From Planctomycetota bacterium (GTDB lineage Bacteria > Planctomycetota > UBA1135 > GCA-002686595): a stretch of 60,102 bases of DNA. Below, in pieces: positions 6,567 through 15,958 of this stretch (position 1 is the first letter of the stretch; each line of letters begins with the position of its first letter). The stretch covers positions 1-60,102 of the forward strand of contig PKCK01000040.1 of the NCBI GenBank assembly GCA_002862085.1, in the 5' to 3' direction. The position numbers and the translations under genes were made by a program. Below the pieces are notes generated by a model that saw nothing but the letters and a program-made list of their open reading frames with translations, was not told the origin of the DNA and ran no database searches.

Positions 6567-8843
6567 ATCACCCTGCCTCGGACAGACATCCCGCACCGCG
6601 CGCGGTACGCGGCGCTTCTCGCGCTCTGGATCGCCTCGGTGGCGCCGGCGGTCGCCGCTCAGCGCGCGCGGCCCGTCCAGCGGGAGCGGCCCAGCGTGAC
6701 CGTACGCCCCGTCTCCGGTCCCTCGGGGCCTGTCATCGACGGGGTGCTCGACGAGCCTCTCTGGTCCGAGGCTGCGAGGATCGGCCCGCTCACGCAGGTC
6801 CTGCCCATCGAAGGAGCAGATCCGACGGTGGTGACGGACGTTCGGCTGACCTACGACCGGGACACCGTCTACGTGGGGATCCTCTGTCGCGACGACCCGT
6901 CGGAGGTACGCGCCAGACAGATGGATCGCGACGCCTTCGTGCGCTACGACGACGTCGTCGAGGTGTGGTTCGACCCCTTCGCGTCGGAGCGGTTCGCCTA
7001 CTGGTTCCAGATCACGCCTGGCGGGTCGATCGGCGACGCGCTCCTCGCGGACAACGGGTCCTCGTTCAACAAGGACTGGGACGGTATCTGGTACGGGATC
7101 TCGAAGGTGACGCAGGATGGGTGGTCGGCCGAGCTCGCGATCCCCGTGAAGACCCTGGCCTTCGACCCGGATGCGCCCTGGTGGGGGTTCAACGTCCGGC
7201 GCAAGCGGGTCGCCAACGGTGAGATCTCCCGGTGGGCCTCACCGAGCAATGCCTACCGCTTCTTCCAGACTTCCGAGGGAGGCAAGCTGCGGGGGATCGA
7301 AGGGCTCCGCCAGGGCGTGGGCCTCGACGTCATCCCGTACCTGAAGTTCCTGGGAGACCGCGCCTCCTCGTCGCGCTCTTTCGGCAGCCTCTGGGACACC
7401 GGCGTCGATGTGCGCTACCGGCCCTCGCCGACGACCACCCTGCTGGTGACGACGAACACCGACTTCGCGGAGACCGAGGTCGATGTCCGTCAGATCAACA
7501 CGAACCGGTTCCCACTCTTCTTCCCGGAGAGAAGGGACTTCTTCCTCGAGGAGGCGGGCGTCTTCGAGTTCGGGTCGCCATCCAACCGGCGGTCTCTGGT
7601 TCCCTTCTTCTCCAGGCGCATCGGTCGGAGCGATGACGGAGAGGTGGTGCCCATCGTGGCCGGAGCGAAGTTCACCGGGCGGGTCGGGGACTGGACCATC
7701 GGCGCGCTGGACACCTACGTCGGGGATCTGGATGCGCGGGCGGCCACGGCCACTCTCGGAGCCCGCGATCCCGTGGAAGCCACCAATCTCGGGGTCGTCC
7801 GGGCACAGAGGTCCCTGGGCGAGGGCCAGCAGGTCGGGATGATCGCCACGACGGGAGACCCCGGCGGCGACGGGAGCCGCGCGACTCTCGGCGTCGATAT
7901 GCGTCTGGGGTCCACGCGCTTCTTCGGCGACGGTCACAGCGGGTTCCTGTGGGGATACGTCCTCGGGAGCACCGGCGGGAACACCCCGGACAGCGAGGGG
8001 CTGGCCTACGGACTCGAGGCGCGTGCGCAGTCCTCGAACTGGAGCCACGAGGTCCGGCTCCAGCGGACCGACGAGGACTTCCGGCCTGCGCTCGGCTTCG
8101 TCCGCCGGACCGGCTTCGACCGCGCCTCGGCCGAGTCGGAGTACACGTGGCGCGCACGAGAGGAGAGCGGTCTGTTCCGCCAGGTCCGCTTCGGGGGAAC
8201 TGCGTCGGTCATCGACGATCGTCGCGGCGGAGAGGACAGCTGGAGCGTGCCCATCCGCCTGTTCGACGCGCAGTTCTGGAGCCAGGACTCCGTGGGGCTG
8301 CGCCTCACGCGGCGCGCCGAGACGATCGACACCGCCTTCGAGCTGGGGGACGGCGCGGTGGTCGCTCCCGGGGACTACGACGAGACCCGACTGCGCTTCG
8401 AGTTCGAGAGCAACGACAACCGTGTCTTCGGGCTCGAGAGTTCGTACGAGGTGGGGGACTTCTTCGGCGGAACGATCGAGCGGCTGAGGCTGGAGCCGGT
8501 CTACATCCCGTCGAAGCATCTCACCCTCGGGCTCGCGTTCCAGGACGTGACCATCGATCTCGGGGAGTTCGACGGCAGCGTGGGCGGTGCCCAGAGCACC
8601 GAGCTCTATCAATTCCGGGTGGACGTGGACGTCGATCCGTTCACCTCGTGGCGAACGCTGGCGCAGTACGACACCGACGACAAGGACCTCTCGGTCCAGT
8701 CGCGCCTGCGCTGGATCCTCGAGCCCGGACGGGAGCTCTTCCTGGTCGGCCTCTTCGGCTTCGACAAGGAGGACAGCCGTTCGAGCTTCGTCACGGCTGA
8801 ACAGTCCCTTGCGATCAAGCTCGAGGTCACCTTCCGGTTCTGA
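6567..8843 (+). CDS. DUF5916 outer-membrane protein with N-terminal family-9 carbohydrate-binding-like domain
   Basis: About 758 residues. A signal peptide (RYAALLALWIASVAPAVAAQ) precedes a CBM9-like beta-sandwich (PVIDGVLDEPLWSEAARI, DTVYVGILCRDD, DDVVEVWFDPF). The DUF5916 part follows (FPERRDFFLEEAGVFEFG, PFFSRRIGRSDDGEVVPI). The rest is a run of amphipathic strands ending in LEVTFRF, a C-terminal Phe as in outer-membrane barrels. No ATG lies before the signal peptide: ATC 6567 has GGAG 8 bases upstream, CTG 6573 is close, and GTG 6489 would require a transcript starting earlier. Homologues are common beside hydrolases in environmental bacteria; the function is unproven but likely carbohydrate or substrate related. 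Confidence 0.85.
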   Translation: MTLPRTDIPHRARYAALLALWIASVAPAVAAQRARPVQRERPSVTVRPVSGPSGPVIDGVLDEPLWSEAARIGPLTQVLPIEGADPTVVTDVRLTYDRDTVYVGILCRDDPSEVRARQMDRDAFVRYDDVVEVWFDPFASERFAYWFQITPGGSIGDALLADNGSSFNKDWDGIWYGISKVTQDGWSAELAIPVKTLAFDPDAPWWGFNVRRKRVANGEISRWASPSNAYRFFQTSEGGKLRGIEGLRQGVGLDVIPYLKFLGDRASSSRSFGSLWDTGVDVRYRPSPTTTLLVTTNTDFAETEVDVRQINTNRFPLFFPERRDFFLEEAGVFEFGSPSNRRSLVPFFSRRIGRSDDGEVVPIVAGAKFTGRVGDWTIGALDTYVGDLDARAATATLGARDPVEATNLGVVRAQRSLGEGQQVGMIATTGDPGGDGSRATLGVDMRLGSTRFFGDGHSGFLWGYVLGSTGGNTPDSEGLAYGLEARAQSSNWSHEVRLQRTDEDFRPALGFVRRTGFDRASAESEYTWRAREESGLFRQVRFGGTASVIDDRRGGEDSWSVPIRLFDAQFWSQDSVGLRLTRRAETIDTAFELGDGAVVAPGDYDETRLRFEFESNDNRVFGLESSYEVGDFFGGTIERLRLEPVYIPSKHLTLGLAFQDVTIDLGEFDGSVGGAQSTELYQFRVDVDVDPFTSWRTLAQYDTDDKDLSVQSRLRWILEPGRELFLVGLFGFDKEDSRSSFVTAEQSLAIKLEVTFRF

Positions 8844-9703
8844 TGACTCGCATCGTCCTCGTCACCGATCCCGGCCACCCCGGTCTCCAGCCAGATGACC
8901 TGGAGCTGCCCGGGGCCTTCGCAGAGCTCGGCGCGGCTGCGCGCCCGGTGGCGTGGGGGACGCCTTGGTCGGAGATCTCGGCGGACCTCTGCGTGGTCAG
9001 GACGCCCTGGGACTACTTCGAGCGCGCGGGCGACTTCCTCGACTGGATCGAGCGCGCTCCGATGCCTGTGATCAACCCCGCGTCCGTCCTGCGCTGGAAC
9101 CACCACAAGGAGTACCTCCTGGCCCTCCAGGAGCGCGGCGCCGCGCGGATCCCCGCGACCGCGATGATCGCGCCCCGAGATCGAACGGCGGATGCGGACG
9201 CGCTGCTGGCGCGGGTCACCGCGGAGCGCGCAGTACTGAAACCGGCGATCTCCGGAGGTGCGTTCCAGACCATCGTGCTCGAGCCCGGTGCTGTGGTGCC
9301 CTGGACGGCCGAGCATCGCGGGGACTTCCTGGTCCAGGCCTTCGTCGACAAGGTCGAGGAAGCGGGGGAATGGTCGCTCACCTGCTTCGGGGGCGCGTAC
9401 AGCCATGCGGTCCGCAAGACCGCGGCGAAGGGGGACTTCCGCGTCCAGGAGGAGCACGGCGGCCTCGTGCACATCGAGGAGCCTCCCGCGGCGCTGATCT
9501 CGGCTGCCGAGGAGGTCCTCCGGGGGGCCGCGGAGTTCGTGGACGTCGGCCGGCCGCTCGCCTACGCGCGCGTCGACCTCGTCGAGGTTCCCTACGGACC
9601 GCCGCTCCTCATGGAGCTCGAGCTCATCGAGCCCGAGCTCTTTCTACGGGCTCACGAGGAGGCCCCGCGACGCTTCGCGAAAGCCTGCCTCGACGCGCTC
9701 TGA
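8843..9703 (+). CDS. ATP-grasp domain ligase (glutathione-synthetase/RimK-like fold)
   Basis: 286 residues, starting by a one-base TGATG overlap with the DUF5916 gene. The N-terminal half is a Rossmann-like pre-ATP-grasp domain (RIVLVTDPGHPG, LCVVRTPWDYF). The ATP-grasp part shows the nucleotide-binding strand AVLKPAISGGAFQT, the adenine hinge DFLVQAFVDKVEEAGEWSL and the Mg-binding acidic end YARVDLVEV followed by MELELIEPELFL. These enzymes form an amide or ester bond through an acyl-phosphate. Substrates cannot be read from sequence. Coupling to the barrel protein suggests co-transcription rather than a proven functional link. Confidence 0.85.
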   Translation: MTRIVLVTDPGHPGLQPDDLELPGAFAELGAAARPVAWGTPWSEISADLCVVRTPWDYFERAGDFLDWIERAPMPVINPASVLRWNHHKEYLLALQERGAARIPATAMIAPRDRTADADALLARVTAERAVLKPAISGGAFQTIVLEPGAVVPWTAEHRGDFLVQAFVDKVEEAGEWSLTCFGGAYSHAVRKTAAKGDFRVQEEHGGLVHIEEPPAALISAAEEVLRGAAEFVDVGRPLAYARVDLVEVPYGPPLLMELELIEPELFLRAHEEAPRRFAKACLDAL

Positions 9704-9708
9704 GGTCG

Positions 9709-10767
9709 TCAGCGGCCCGCTGCGTCGAGCCGCAGCTGCCCGCAGGCCGCGGCGCCGTCCAGGCCTCGGGACCAGCGGATGGTCGCCACCACGCCTCGTC
9801 CCCGGAGGAACTCCTGGAACGCCTCCGGATCTCCGCTCGTGGGGCGGGCGTAGGGGAGTTCGGGGGTCGGGTTGTAGGGGATCAGATTCACTCCGCAGCG
9901 CCGGCCCCGGAGGCGATCGGTGAGTGCCTCGGCGTGGCGCGGCGTGTCGTTCACGCCCCCGAGCAGGACGTATTCGTAGGTCACCTCGCGGCCCGTCGTC
10001 TCGAACCAGTGATCCCCCGCCGCGAGGACGTCCTCCACCGGCACGCCGGCCATCGCGGGCACGAGGTGGTCGCGCTCCTCCTGGAAGGGCGTGTGGAGCG
10101 AGATGGCGAGCTGGAAGCGGGGGCTGCTCTCGGCGAGACGCCTGAGGCGGCCGGGGAAGCCGACCGTGGACACGGTGATCTTGCGGGCTCCCAGGCCCAT
10201 CTCGTCGCGGACCGCGTCCAGCGCCCGCTCGAGGTTCTCCAGGTTGAGCAGGGGCTCTCCGATCCCCATGACGACCACCCGCCTGAGAGCGCCGAGATCG
10301 CGGCCACGGAGAAACTGCTCCAGGATCTCGTGATGCTCCAGATTGCGCTCGAGCCCCAGGAGTCCCGAGGCGCAGAACGGACACCCCACCGGGCAGCCCG
10401 CCTGGCTCGAAACGCACAGGGTCGCCCCGCGCGGGTCCCCGTCTCCGTCGAGGGGCTTGTGGGGCGGGATGTGCACGGTCTCGACGGCGAGACGGTCCTC
10501 TGCGGAGCGGCCGCGTGGGAAGCTCAGGAGGAGCTTCCTGGTCCCGTCTCTCGCCTCGCTGACGGCGTCGAGCCGGCCCGCGAAGATCGGGAGGTCCTCC
10601 GCGAGCCGCGCGCGGAGCGACGCCGGAAGATCCGTCATGGCCTCGTAGTCGAGGACGCCGCGAGCGACGACGTTCCGCCGCAGGGCCTTGGCATGGAACC
10701 GCTGGCCGCCACGCTCCACGACGAAGTCGGCGAGGGCGTCGGGCCCGAGGGCCAGGAGGCTCGTCAT
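9709..10767 (-). CDS. rlmN: 23S rRNA (adenine2503-C2)-methyltransferase RlmN
   Basis: 352 residues. The radical-SAM cluster motif CxxxCxxC is CPVGCPFC (Cys125, Cys129, Cys132). The SAM-binding GIGEPLLN and the strand ITVSTVGFPGRL follow. The methyl-carrying cysteine near the C-terminus is Cys342 in AAACGQL. The N-terminal helical RNA-binding domain (about 1-95) is present. It methylates C2 of A2503 in 23S rRNA, and in many bacteria A37 of some tRNAs. Its ATG overlaps the stop of the DHH phosphoesterase gene by 4 bases. It converges tightly with the ATP-grasp gene, only 5 bases apart. Confidence 0.95.
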   Translation of the reverse strand: MTSLLALGPDALADFVVERGGQRFHAKALRRNVVARGVLDYEAMTDLPASLRARLAEDLPIFAGRLDAVSEARDGTRKLLLSFPRGRSAEDRLAVETVHIPPHKPLDGDGDPRGATLCVSSQAGCPVGCPFCASGLLGLERNLEHHEILEQFLRGRDLGALRRVVVMGIGEPLLNLENLERALDAVRDEMGLGARKITVSTVGFPGRLRRLAESSPRFQLAISLHTPFQEERDHLVPAMAGVPVEDVLAAGDHWFETTGREVTYEYVLLGGVNDTPRHAEALTDRLRGRRCGVNLIPYNPTPELPYARPTSGDPEAFQEFLRGRGVVATIRWSRGLDGAAACGQLRLDAAGR

Positions 10768-11735
10768 CGGGCGGCGAGGTGGCGTGCGATGAGCTCCGCG
10801 ACCTCCTCGCCGAGCCGCTGCGCTTCCTCGAGGGAGGGCGGGTTGGCGCCGCCCACGGCGCGGTGACCACCGCCCCCGTACTGCTCCATCAGCTCACCCA
10901 CGTGGATCCCACCTTCGGGCTTGTTCCAGGGATTCTCGCCGCAGGTGATGTGGAACCCCGCGCGCGTCGGGATCACGCCGACCGCGTAGGAGACGTCGGG
11001 GTAGTGGTAGAAGGGAGCGAAGCGCTCGCGGCGGACCTTGGACGAGGAGGCGTCGTAGAACACCACGCCGGCCTCGTTCCAGAGGACCGTGGGGGGGAAC
11101 TGTTCGAGCGCCTTGTCTCGGTTCCTGGCGGCGCGGTCGTGGGCTTTCTCGAGGTCGCTCCGGAGGGCGACGTCGTGCATCGACTCCTCGATGAGCGCCG
11201 TGGCGATCTGGTCCACCCAGGCAGGATTCGGAGCCGCGGTGAGGGATCGAGAGATCCTGAGCGCCGGGTCGTCGCCGAAGATGGCCTGGTCGACGCTCTC
11301 GAAGCGGGCGGCGTCGATGATGTCCGACCAGCGCGCGGCCTCGAGGAACCGCTCGGGCGGCTCGTAGTCGAAGTACTCCTTCGCGTGGCGCAGGATCAAC
11401 GGCGGGCAGGAGAGGGCGTTCTCGTCCCACTGCCAGCGCTCCGAGGGAGCGTAGGTCGCGCGCAGGTCTTCGGAGAGAAAGGTCGTCGGGTGATGGTCGA
11501 ACCAGTACTCGGCCCTCGGGTGGAAGTGGAAGTCGACGACGGCGAAGCGCCGGCCCTCCTCGAAGTTCTCCCAGCCCTTGCGTTCGTCGTAGTTCACGGA
11601 CAGCAGGATCGGCTGCTCGCCCTGTGCCCTGAGGACGTGCGCGAGGACGGCCCCGGAGACCATGCCGTCGAAGTCCCTGTGGTACCGGATCCGAAGCTGC
11701 TGCTGGGGAGTCCCGCCTGTGTTGCCGCCGCTCAT
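10764..11735 (-). CDS. DHH-family phosphoesterase
   Basis: 323 residues from ATG 11735. That start is chosen over ATG 11756 because a TATGAT hexamer lies 7 bases before it. The N-terminal metal motif is YHRDFDGMVSGA, followed by VDFHFH and the DHH motif FDHHPTTF. The C-terminal DHHA1-like domain has GGGGHRAVGG near the end. DHH proteins are Mn-dependent nucleases, oligoribonucleases, cyclic-dinucleotide phosphodiesterases or exopolyphosphatases; the member here could be any of these. It precedes rlmN with a 4-base overlap, so the two form a small operon downstream of the clpX terminator. Confidence 0.88.
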   Translation of the reverse strand: MSGGNTGGTPQQQLRIRYHRDFDGMVSGAVLAHVLRAQGEQPILLSVNYDERKGWENFEEGRRFAVVDFHFHPRAEYWFDHHPTTFLSEDLRATYAPSERWQWDENALSCPPLILRHAKEYFDYEPPERFLEAARWSDIIDAARFESVDQAIFGDDPALRISRSLTAAPNPAWVDQIATALIEESMHDVALRSDLEKAHDRAARNRDKALEQFPPTVLWNEAGVVFYDASSSKVRRERFAPFYHYPDVSYAVGVIPTRAGFHITCGENPWNKPEGGIHVGELMEQYGGGGHRAVGGANPPSLEEAQRLGEEVAELIARHLAAR

Positions 11736-11742
11736 GGCCGGG

Positions 11743-11748
11743 ATCATA
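11743..11748 (-). promoter_or_regulatory. -10-like TATGAT of the DHH-rlmN operon, 7 bases before ATG
   Basis: On the minus strand TATGAT is followed by seven bases (CCCGGCC) and then ATG 11735, with no Shine-Dalgarno sequence. Transcription starting the usual 6-8 bases after the hexamer would begin at or next to the start codon. One of seven such arrangements in the window. Confidence 0.45.
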
Positions 11749-11796
11749 GGCGGCATGGGCTTCGGGGACGCGGACGCGCGCCATTCTTACCGAACG

Positions 11797-11838
11797 AGCG
11801 AGGCCGGAGCGCCCCGTGGGGTTCGCTCCGGCCTCGCT
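11797..11838 (-). terminator. Rho-independent terminator candidate after clpX
   Basis: A perfect 15-bp inverted repeat (AGCGAGGCCGGAGCG and its complement) around a 12-base loop, located 22 bases after the clpX stop. The flank downstream on the minus strand is only mildly T-rich (TCGTTCGG). It separates clpX from the DHH-rlmN operon. Confidence 0.8.
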
Positions 11839-11859
11839 GGCGGTGACAGGCGACGTTTC

Positions 11860-13287
11860 TCAGGCGCTCTCACGCTCGGGGGCCTTGTCGTCGAGGTCCG
11901 CCGCGGTCAGGCCGCGGGCCAGCTGGACCTCTCCGAGGACGACCTGTTCATCCACGACGAAGTGATCCGTGTCCTTGCGGGCCGGTAGCTCGTAGAGCAG
12001 ATCGAGCAGGATGCTCTCGAGGATCGAGCGCAGGGCCCGCACACCCGTTTCGCGCTCGATCGCGAGGCTGGCGATCGTGTCGAGGCCGGAATCGGTGAAC
12101 TCGAGCGTCTTGCCGTTCATCTCGAAGAGCCGCTTGAACTGGCGGACGAGAGCGTTCTTGGGCTCCACGAGGATCCTCACGAGCTCCTGACGGCGCAAGG
12201 TGTCGAGGGTGGCGATGACCGGTAGACGCCCGATGAACTCGGGGATGAGTCCGAACTCCATCAGGTCCTTCGGCAGCAGGTAGCGGGTGTATTCGTCCCT
12301 TGCCCCGTGCTCCTCGATGGCCGGGAGCGGGCCCGCCGCGTCGGCTCCGACGCCGGCCTTGGTGCGGGCCTGGTCGAAGGCGCTGTTGGTGAGGGAGTCC
12401 CGGCCGAAGCCGATGACCTCCTGTCCGACGCGGCGACCGATGATCTTCTCGATGTCCGAGAAGGTGCCGCCCACCACGAACAGGATGTTCGAGGTGTCGA
12501 TCTGGATGTAGGACTGCTCGGGGTGCTTGCGGCCGCCCTGGGGTGGGACGCTTGCGACCGTGCCCTCGAGAATCTTGAGAAGGGCCTGCTGCACGCCCTC
12601 ACCCGAGACGTCACGGGTGATCGAGACGTTGCCGGTGGTGCGACCGATCTTGTCGATCTCGTCGATGTAGATGATCCCCTGCTGTGCGCGCTCGACCTCG
12701 AAGTCGGCGGACTGGAGGAGCTTCAGCAGGATGTTCTCCACGTCCTCGCCGACGTATCCCGCCTCGGTGAGCGTCGTGGCGTCCGCCATGGCGAAGGGGA
12801 CGTCGAGCATGCGGGCGAGAGTGCGAGCGAGCAGCGTCTTGCCCGAGCCCGTGGGGCCTACGAGCAGGACGTTGGACTTCTCGATCTCCACGTCCGGAGA
12901 GAGCTCCGCGGGCTGGCTGCCCTGGTGGCGCAGGCGGTTGTAGTGGTTGTAGACCGCGACCGAGAGGACCTTCTTGGCGCGGTGCTGGCCGACGACGTAC
13001 TCGTCGAGGCGGCGCGCCAGCTCGATGGGCGTGGGCAGGCGCTCCTCGCTGGAGATCGCGGGCGCGGACGTGCTGCGCGTCGGGCTGACTTCGGAGCCGC
13101 GAGCCTCCGCGGGAGCGCTGGGGTTTCTGCGCTGCTCCTCCGTCAGGATCGAGTTGCAGATCTCGATGCACTCGTTGCAGATGTAAACGCCAGGGGGGCC
13201 TGCGATGAGCGACGCCACTTGATGGCGCGGCTTCTCGCAGAACGTGCAGCGTTCGACCTGACGGCCGGTTCGACGTGACGAACTCAT
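11860..13287 (-). CDS. clpX: ATP-dependent Clp protease ATP-binding subunit ClpX
   Basis: 475 residues with every ClpX hallmark. The N-terminal zinc-binding domain has Cys14, Cys17, Cys37 and Cys40 (CTFC...CNEC). The AAA+ core has Walker A GPTGSGKT (144-151), Walker B IIYIDEID (ending 212), the pore loop GYVGEDV and the ClpP-docking IGF loop at 292-294. ClpX unfolds tagged or damaged proteins and feeds them to ClpP. A linker of about 35 residues rich in Ser/Pro/Ala (50-85) between the zinc and AAA+ domains is somewhat long. The order tig-clpP-clpX is the common bacterial one, but here each gene has its own terminator or promoter signals. Confidence 0.97.
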   Translation of the reverse strand: MSSSRRTGRQVERCTFCEKPRHQVASLIAGPPGVYICNECIEICNSILTEEQRRNPSAPAEARGSEVSPTRSTSAPAISSEERLPTPIELARRLDEYVVGQHRAKKVLSVAVYNHYNRLRHQGSQPAELSPDVEIEKSNVLLVGPTGSGKTLLARTLARMLDVPFAMADATTLTEAGYVGEDVENILLKLLQSADFEVERAQQGIIYIDEIDKIGRTTGNVSITRDVSGEGVQQALLKILEGTVASVPPQGGRKHPEQSYIQIDTSNILFVVGGTFSDIEKIIGRRVGQEVIGFGRDSLTNSAFDQARTKAGVGADAAGPLPAIEEHGARDEYTRYLLPKDLMEFGLIPEFIGRLPVIATLDTLRRQELVRILVEPKNALVRQFKRLFEMNGKTLEFTDSGLDTIASLAIERETGVRALRSILESILLDLLYELPARKDTDHFVVDEQVVLGEVQLARGLTAADLDDKAPERESA

Positions 13288-13293
13288 GCGAAG

Positions 13294-13299
13294 AGTCTA
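13294..13299 (-). promoter_or_regulatory. -10-like TAGACT of clpX, 6 bases before ATG
   Basis: TAGACT, then CTTCGC, then ATG 13287 on the minus strand. The short spacing and the lack of a ribosome binding site suggest a leaderless clpX transcript that is independent of clpP. Confidence 0.4.
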
Positions 13300-13511
13300 G
13301 GCCCGTGGATAAGTTGTCGCAGGTCCATCATGAGAAACGGCCGATTTGCCGGAGGATGGATCCAATCGGGAAAGGAGCGCCAGCCTGCGAAGTGAATCAG
13401 CTTTGTTCGAACGTCGTACGCGGAGGACGGTCGGGCAGTGAGCCGTCGCGGCAGGATGGGTCGCGCGCCGTGGCTCGAAGGTACGACGACGGTGAAAGTG
13501 AGATGCGCGCA

Positions 13512-13538
13512 GCCCGGTGGAGAACATTCTCACCGGGC
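13512..13538. repeat. Near-perfect 27-base palindrome between clpP and clpX
   Basis: The arms GCCCGGTG(G)AGAA and TTCTCACCGGGC pair over 12 bp with one bulged G and only two central bases (CA). A loop this small is unusual for an intrinsic terminator and fits a dimeric repressor operator or cruciform better. It lies 78 bases after the clpP stop and 225 bases before clpX. It does not match CIRCE (TTAGCACTC) or the HspR HAIR motif. Confidence 0.55.
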
Positions 13539-13615
13539 CGCGTGGCTGGTTCTGGTGGCGGGCGATCAGCGCCGTCGTGTTCTCGGAGCTCGGATCACCT
13601 CTCCGATCGACGGGA

Positions 13616-14242
13616 TCAAGTGCCTTCGGTCTCGCCGCCTGGCGCCGCGTCCTCGACGCGTGCCACGATGTGATCGATCAGACCGAATTCCTTGGCCTCC
13701 TCGGGCGACATGAAATTGTCGCGGTCGCAGGCCGCGGAGAGCTCCTCGGGGGTGCGTCCTGAATGGGTCGCCATGATCCCCTCGAGTTGCTTCTTCATCT
13801 TCATGATCTCGTTCACCTGGATCTCCATGTCCAGGGCCGTACCACCCATGCCGCCGTGGGGCTGGTGGATCATCACGCGACTGTGGGGCAGCGCGAAGCG
13901 CTTGCCCGCGGTTCCTCCGCTCAGGAGGACGGCGCCCATGGAGGCCGCCTGGCCGAGGCAGTAGGTGGAGATGTCAGGCTCGACGAGCTGCATCGTGTCG
14001 TAGATCGCGAGGCCCGCCGTGACCGAGCCGCCGGGCGAGTTGATGTACATCTTGATGTCCTGGTTGCGGCCCGTCTTGTCGAGGAAGAGGAGCTGCGCCA
14101 TCACCGCGTTCGCGACGTTGTCGTCGATCGCCGTGCCAAGGAAGATGATCCGGTCCTCGAGGAGGCGAGAGTAGATGTCGTACTGACGCTCGCCGCGGCC
14201 AGTCTTCTCGATGACGTAGGGGACCGGGTAGTAGTTCTGCAT
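13616..14242 (-). CDS. clpP: ATP-dependent Clp protease proteolytic subunit ClpP
   Basis: 208 residues from ATG 14242; the open frame extends 25 codons further but that part does not resemble ClpP. The serine-protease triad is visible: Ser101 in GQAASMGA, His126 in MIHQPHGG and Asp175 in CDRDNFM. The N-terminal [16 protein letters not shown] and the [13 protein letters not shown] helix are typical. Fourteen subunits form the chamber that degrades proteins delivered by ClpX. The strong heat-shock-like promoter sits immediately before the start codon, with a terminator behind tig just upstream, so clpP is probably an independent transcription unit. Confidence 0.97.
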   Translation of the reverse strand: MQNYYPVPYVIEKTGRGERQYDIYSRLLEDRIIFLGTAIDDNVANAVMAQLLFLDKTGRNQDIKMYINSPGGSVTAGLAIYDTMQLVEPDISTYCLGQAASMGAVLLSGGTAGKRFALPHSRVMIHQPHGGMGGTALDMEIQVNEIMKMKKQLEGIMATHSGRTPEELSAACDRDNFMSPEEAKEFGLIDHIVARVEDAAPGGETEGT

Positions 14243-14249
14243 GGCGCCG

Positions 14250-14278
14250 GTAGTAGGGGTTCGGGAGTCCGATTTCAA
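14250..14278 (-). promoter_or_regulatory. Heat-shock (sigma-32-like) promoter of clpP
   Basis: On the minus strand TTGAAA (14278-14273), 13 bases, then CCCCTACT (14259-14252). The known sigma-32 consensus is CTTGAAA, an 11-16 base spacer and CCCCATNT. The overlapping hexamer TACTAC (14255-14250) ends 7 bases before ATG 14242, so the mRNA may start at the start codon. Confidence 0.6.
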
Positions 14279-14283
14279 TAGCG

Positions 14284-14315
14284 GCGGGGCCCCGAGGTGG
14301 ATCCCGGGGCCCCGC
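14284..14315 (-). terminator. Terminator candidate after tig
   Basis: Perfect 11-bp GC stem (GCGGGGCCCCG and its complement) with a 10-base loop, 50 bases after the tig stop. The minus-strand flank is CTATTGAAA, which also begins the clpP promoter. It therefore appears to insulate clpP from tig. Confidence 0.75.
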
Positions 14316-14364
14316 AATGAGCGTTCGATGACCCGGGTGCCCGAGCCTGGGGCCGAAGGGCCGA

Positions 14365-15660
14365 TCAGCTCGGGTCCTGGATATCGGCGTTCTCGCGCAG
14401 GAACCTCCGGACCTTCTTCTCCAGGATCTCGATCGCCAGCTGCTGACCCAGGTTGTTCTCACCGTAGTAGTTACGAACTTCGTCGACGGTCGACTGGTTG
14501 CGGGCGGCGATCGCCGCGAGTTCGGAGTCGATGTCCTCGTTGCTGACGAGGAGTTCCTCGGTCTCGCCGAGGGTCTCGACGACGAGGAGCGCCTTGAGAC
14601 CCTTCGCCGCATCGGCGGTCGCGGCTTCTTTCTCGGTCTCCTTCGCCTTCTCGATGTCTTCCTCGCTCGCACCGCCCTGAGCCATCTGCTCGGCGAGCTG
14701 GGCGATGCGGGCCTCGGCCTGCTGCTCGACCATCACGGATGGGAGCTCGACCTCGGTGGCCTCGAGGATCTGGTCGAGGAGCGCCGTCTCGACCCGCTGG
14801 TCCTCGCGCTCCCGGGCGTTCTCCTCGAGGCGCTCCTTGACGAAGGCGCGGAGACCGTCCATGTCAGTGACCTCGTCGCCGCCGACGACGGAGATCAGGT
14901 CCTCGTCTCCGGGGGGCACGAGCTTCATGACCTCACCAGCCTTGACGCGGCAAACGCCTTCCTTCCCGCGGAGCTCCTCCTCCTCGAGGAACTCCGGGAG
15001 CTCCATGGGGAAGGTGCGCTCCTCGTTGGACTTGAGGCCTTTCATGCCCTCGGCGAAAGCCTCGGCGTCGACCCCGGGGGGGACGCTCACCGTGTTCAGG
15101 CGCATGCCCTCCCGCTCGAAGACGGCCTTGTCCTCGTGCTCGAAGGCGATGTCGGCCACCACGAAGCCCTCCTCGTCGAGGCCCTCGTCGCCGGCCTCCT
15201 CGGGCGTGGCCTGGCCTTTCCGCAGCTCGTCGATGGTGGAGTCGATCTGCTCGTCCATGACCGGCTCGAGCTCGCTGGTGATGCTCAGACCCTTGTAGGT
15301 CGGCAGGTCGAACCGGGGCTTGAGGGGCACCTCGAACTCGACGGCGAAGGAGCCGTCCTCGGCGAGCTCCAGGGCCTCCGGCGCGAGGCGCGGATGAGCG
15401 ATCGGCTTGAGCTCGTTTTCCTGCACCGCTTGCCCGTAGGCCTGCTGGACGAAGTGCTCCTTGACGTCCTTGCGGACCCCTTCGCCGAACTGTTTCTCGA
15501 GGACCTTCGCCGGGACCTTCCCGGGGCGGAAGCCCTTCATCCGGACGTTGCCGCCCACGTTGCGCAGGCCCTGGCGCACCTGGGTCTCGAACTCGTCGGC
15601 GGGGACGGTGAGGGAGATCTTGGCGACGGTCGCCTGAGAGGTGTCGACTTCGAGCTTCAA
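14365..15660 (-). CDS. tig: Trigger factor (ribosome-associated chaperone and peptidyl-prolyl isomerase)
   Basis: 431 residues if translation starts at TTG 15660 (L-K-L-E-V-D-T), where homology begins. The open frame continues 163 codons upstream, but that extension is Arg/Pro-rich, lacks chaperone features and would overlap the divergent RND adaptor gene. The ribosome-binding signature is [22 protein letters not shown]. The FKBP-like region (about 150-240, including [14 protein letters not shown]) and the C-terminal helical arms follow, ending in [14 protein letters not shown]. It binds nascent chains at the ribosome exit. The PPIase part is divergent. No Shine-Dalgarno sequence precedes the TTG. 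Confidence 0.93.
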   Translation of the reverse strand: MKLEVDTSQATVAKISLTVPADEFETQVRQGLRNVGGNVRMKGFRPGKVPAKVLEKQFGEGVRKDVKEHFVQQAYGQAVQENELKPIAHPRLAPEALELAEDGSFAVEFEVPLKPRFDLPTYKGLSITSELEPVMDEQIDSTIDELRKGQATPEEAGDEGLDEEGFVVADIAFEHEDKAVFEREGMRLNTVSVPPGVDAEAFAEGMKGLKSNEERTFPMELPEFLEEEELRGKEGVCRVKAGEVMKLVPPGDEDLISVVGGDEVTDMDGLRAFVKERLEENAREREDQRVETALLDQILEATEVELPSVMVEQQAEARIAQLAEQMAQGGASEEDIEKAKETEKEAATADAAKGLKALLVVETLGETEELLVSNEDIDSELAAIAARNQSTVDEVRNYYGENNLGQQLAIEILEKKVRRFLRENADIQDPS

Positions 15661-15958
15661 CGGAGCGCGGCCGGGCTGTGGCCGGCGGTGGGCGGGGGGC
15701 GATGGAGTGGGTTGAGGCGCGGAGCGCCGCTCGTGCGCCCCGACGGTTCGTCCGGGGACGGCGGCGGGAGGCCGCGCAGGCCGGGACGTTTCCGCGTTCG
15801 GAGCGTGATCCGGCCCCGAACAAGGCCGAAGATTGAACCGGGGCCGCGGCCAAAGGTCCACCCCGCGCGAACTCCAACGGGCTACCGAGGCGTCTGTGAC
15901 CCCCCGGAAGCCAGCCGAAGTGCCTCCTCGGAGGCCTGACCACCGATCCGCTGAGCCA

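Larger units (their letters stand above)
13288..13615. other. clpP-clpX intergenic region with a long palindrome
   Basis: 328 bases without a supported gene. They contain the clpX -10-like element and the palindrome at 13512-13538, both annotated separately. A region around 13377-13410 is less GC-rich than its surroundings. No small conserved protein was recognised in any frame. Confidence 0.6.
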
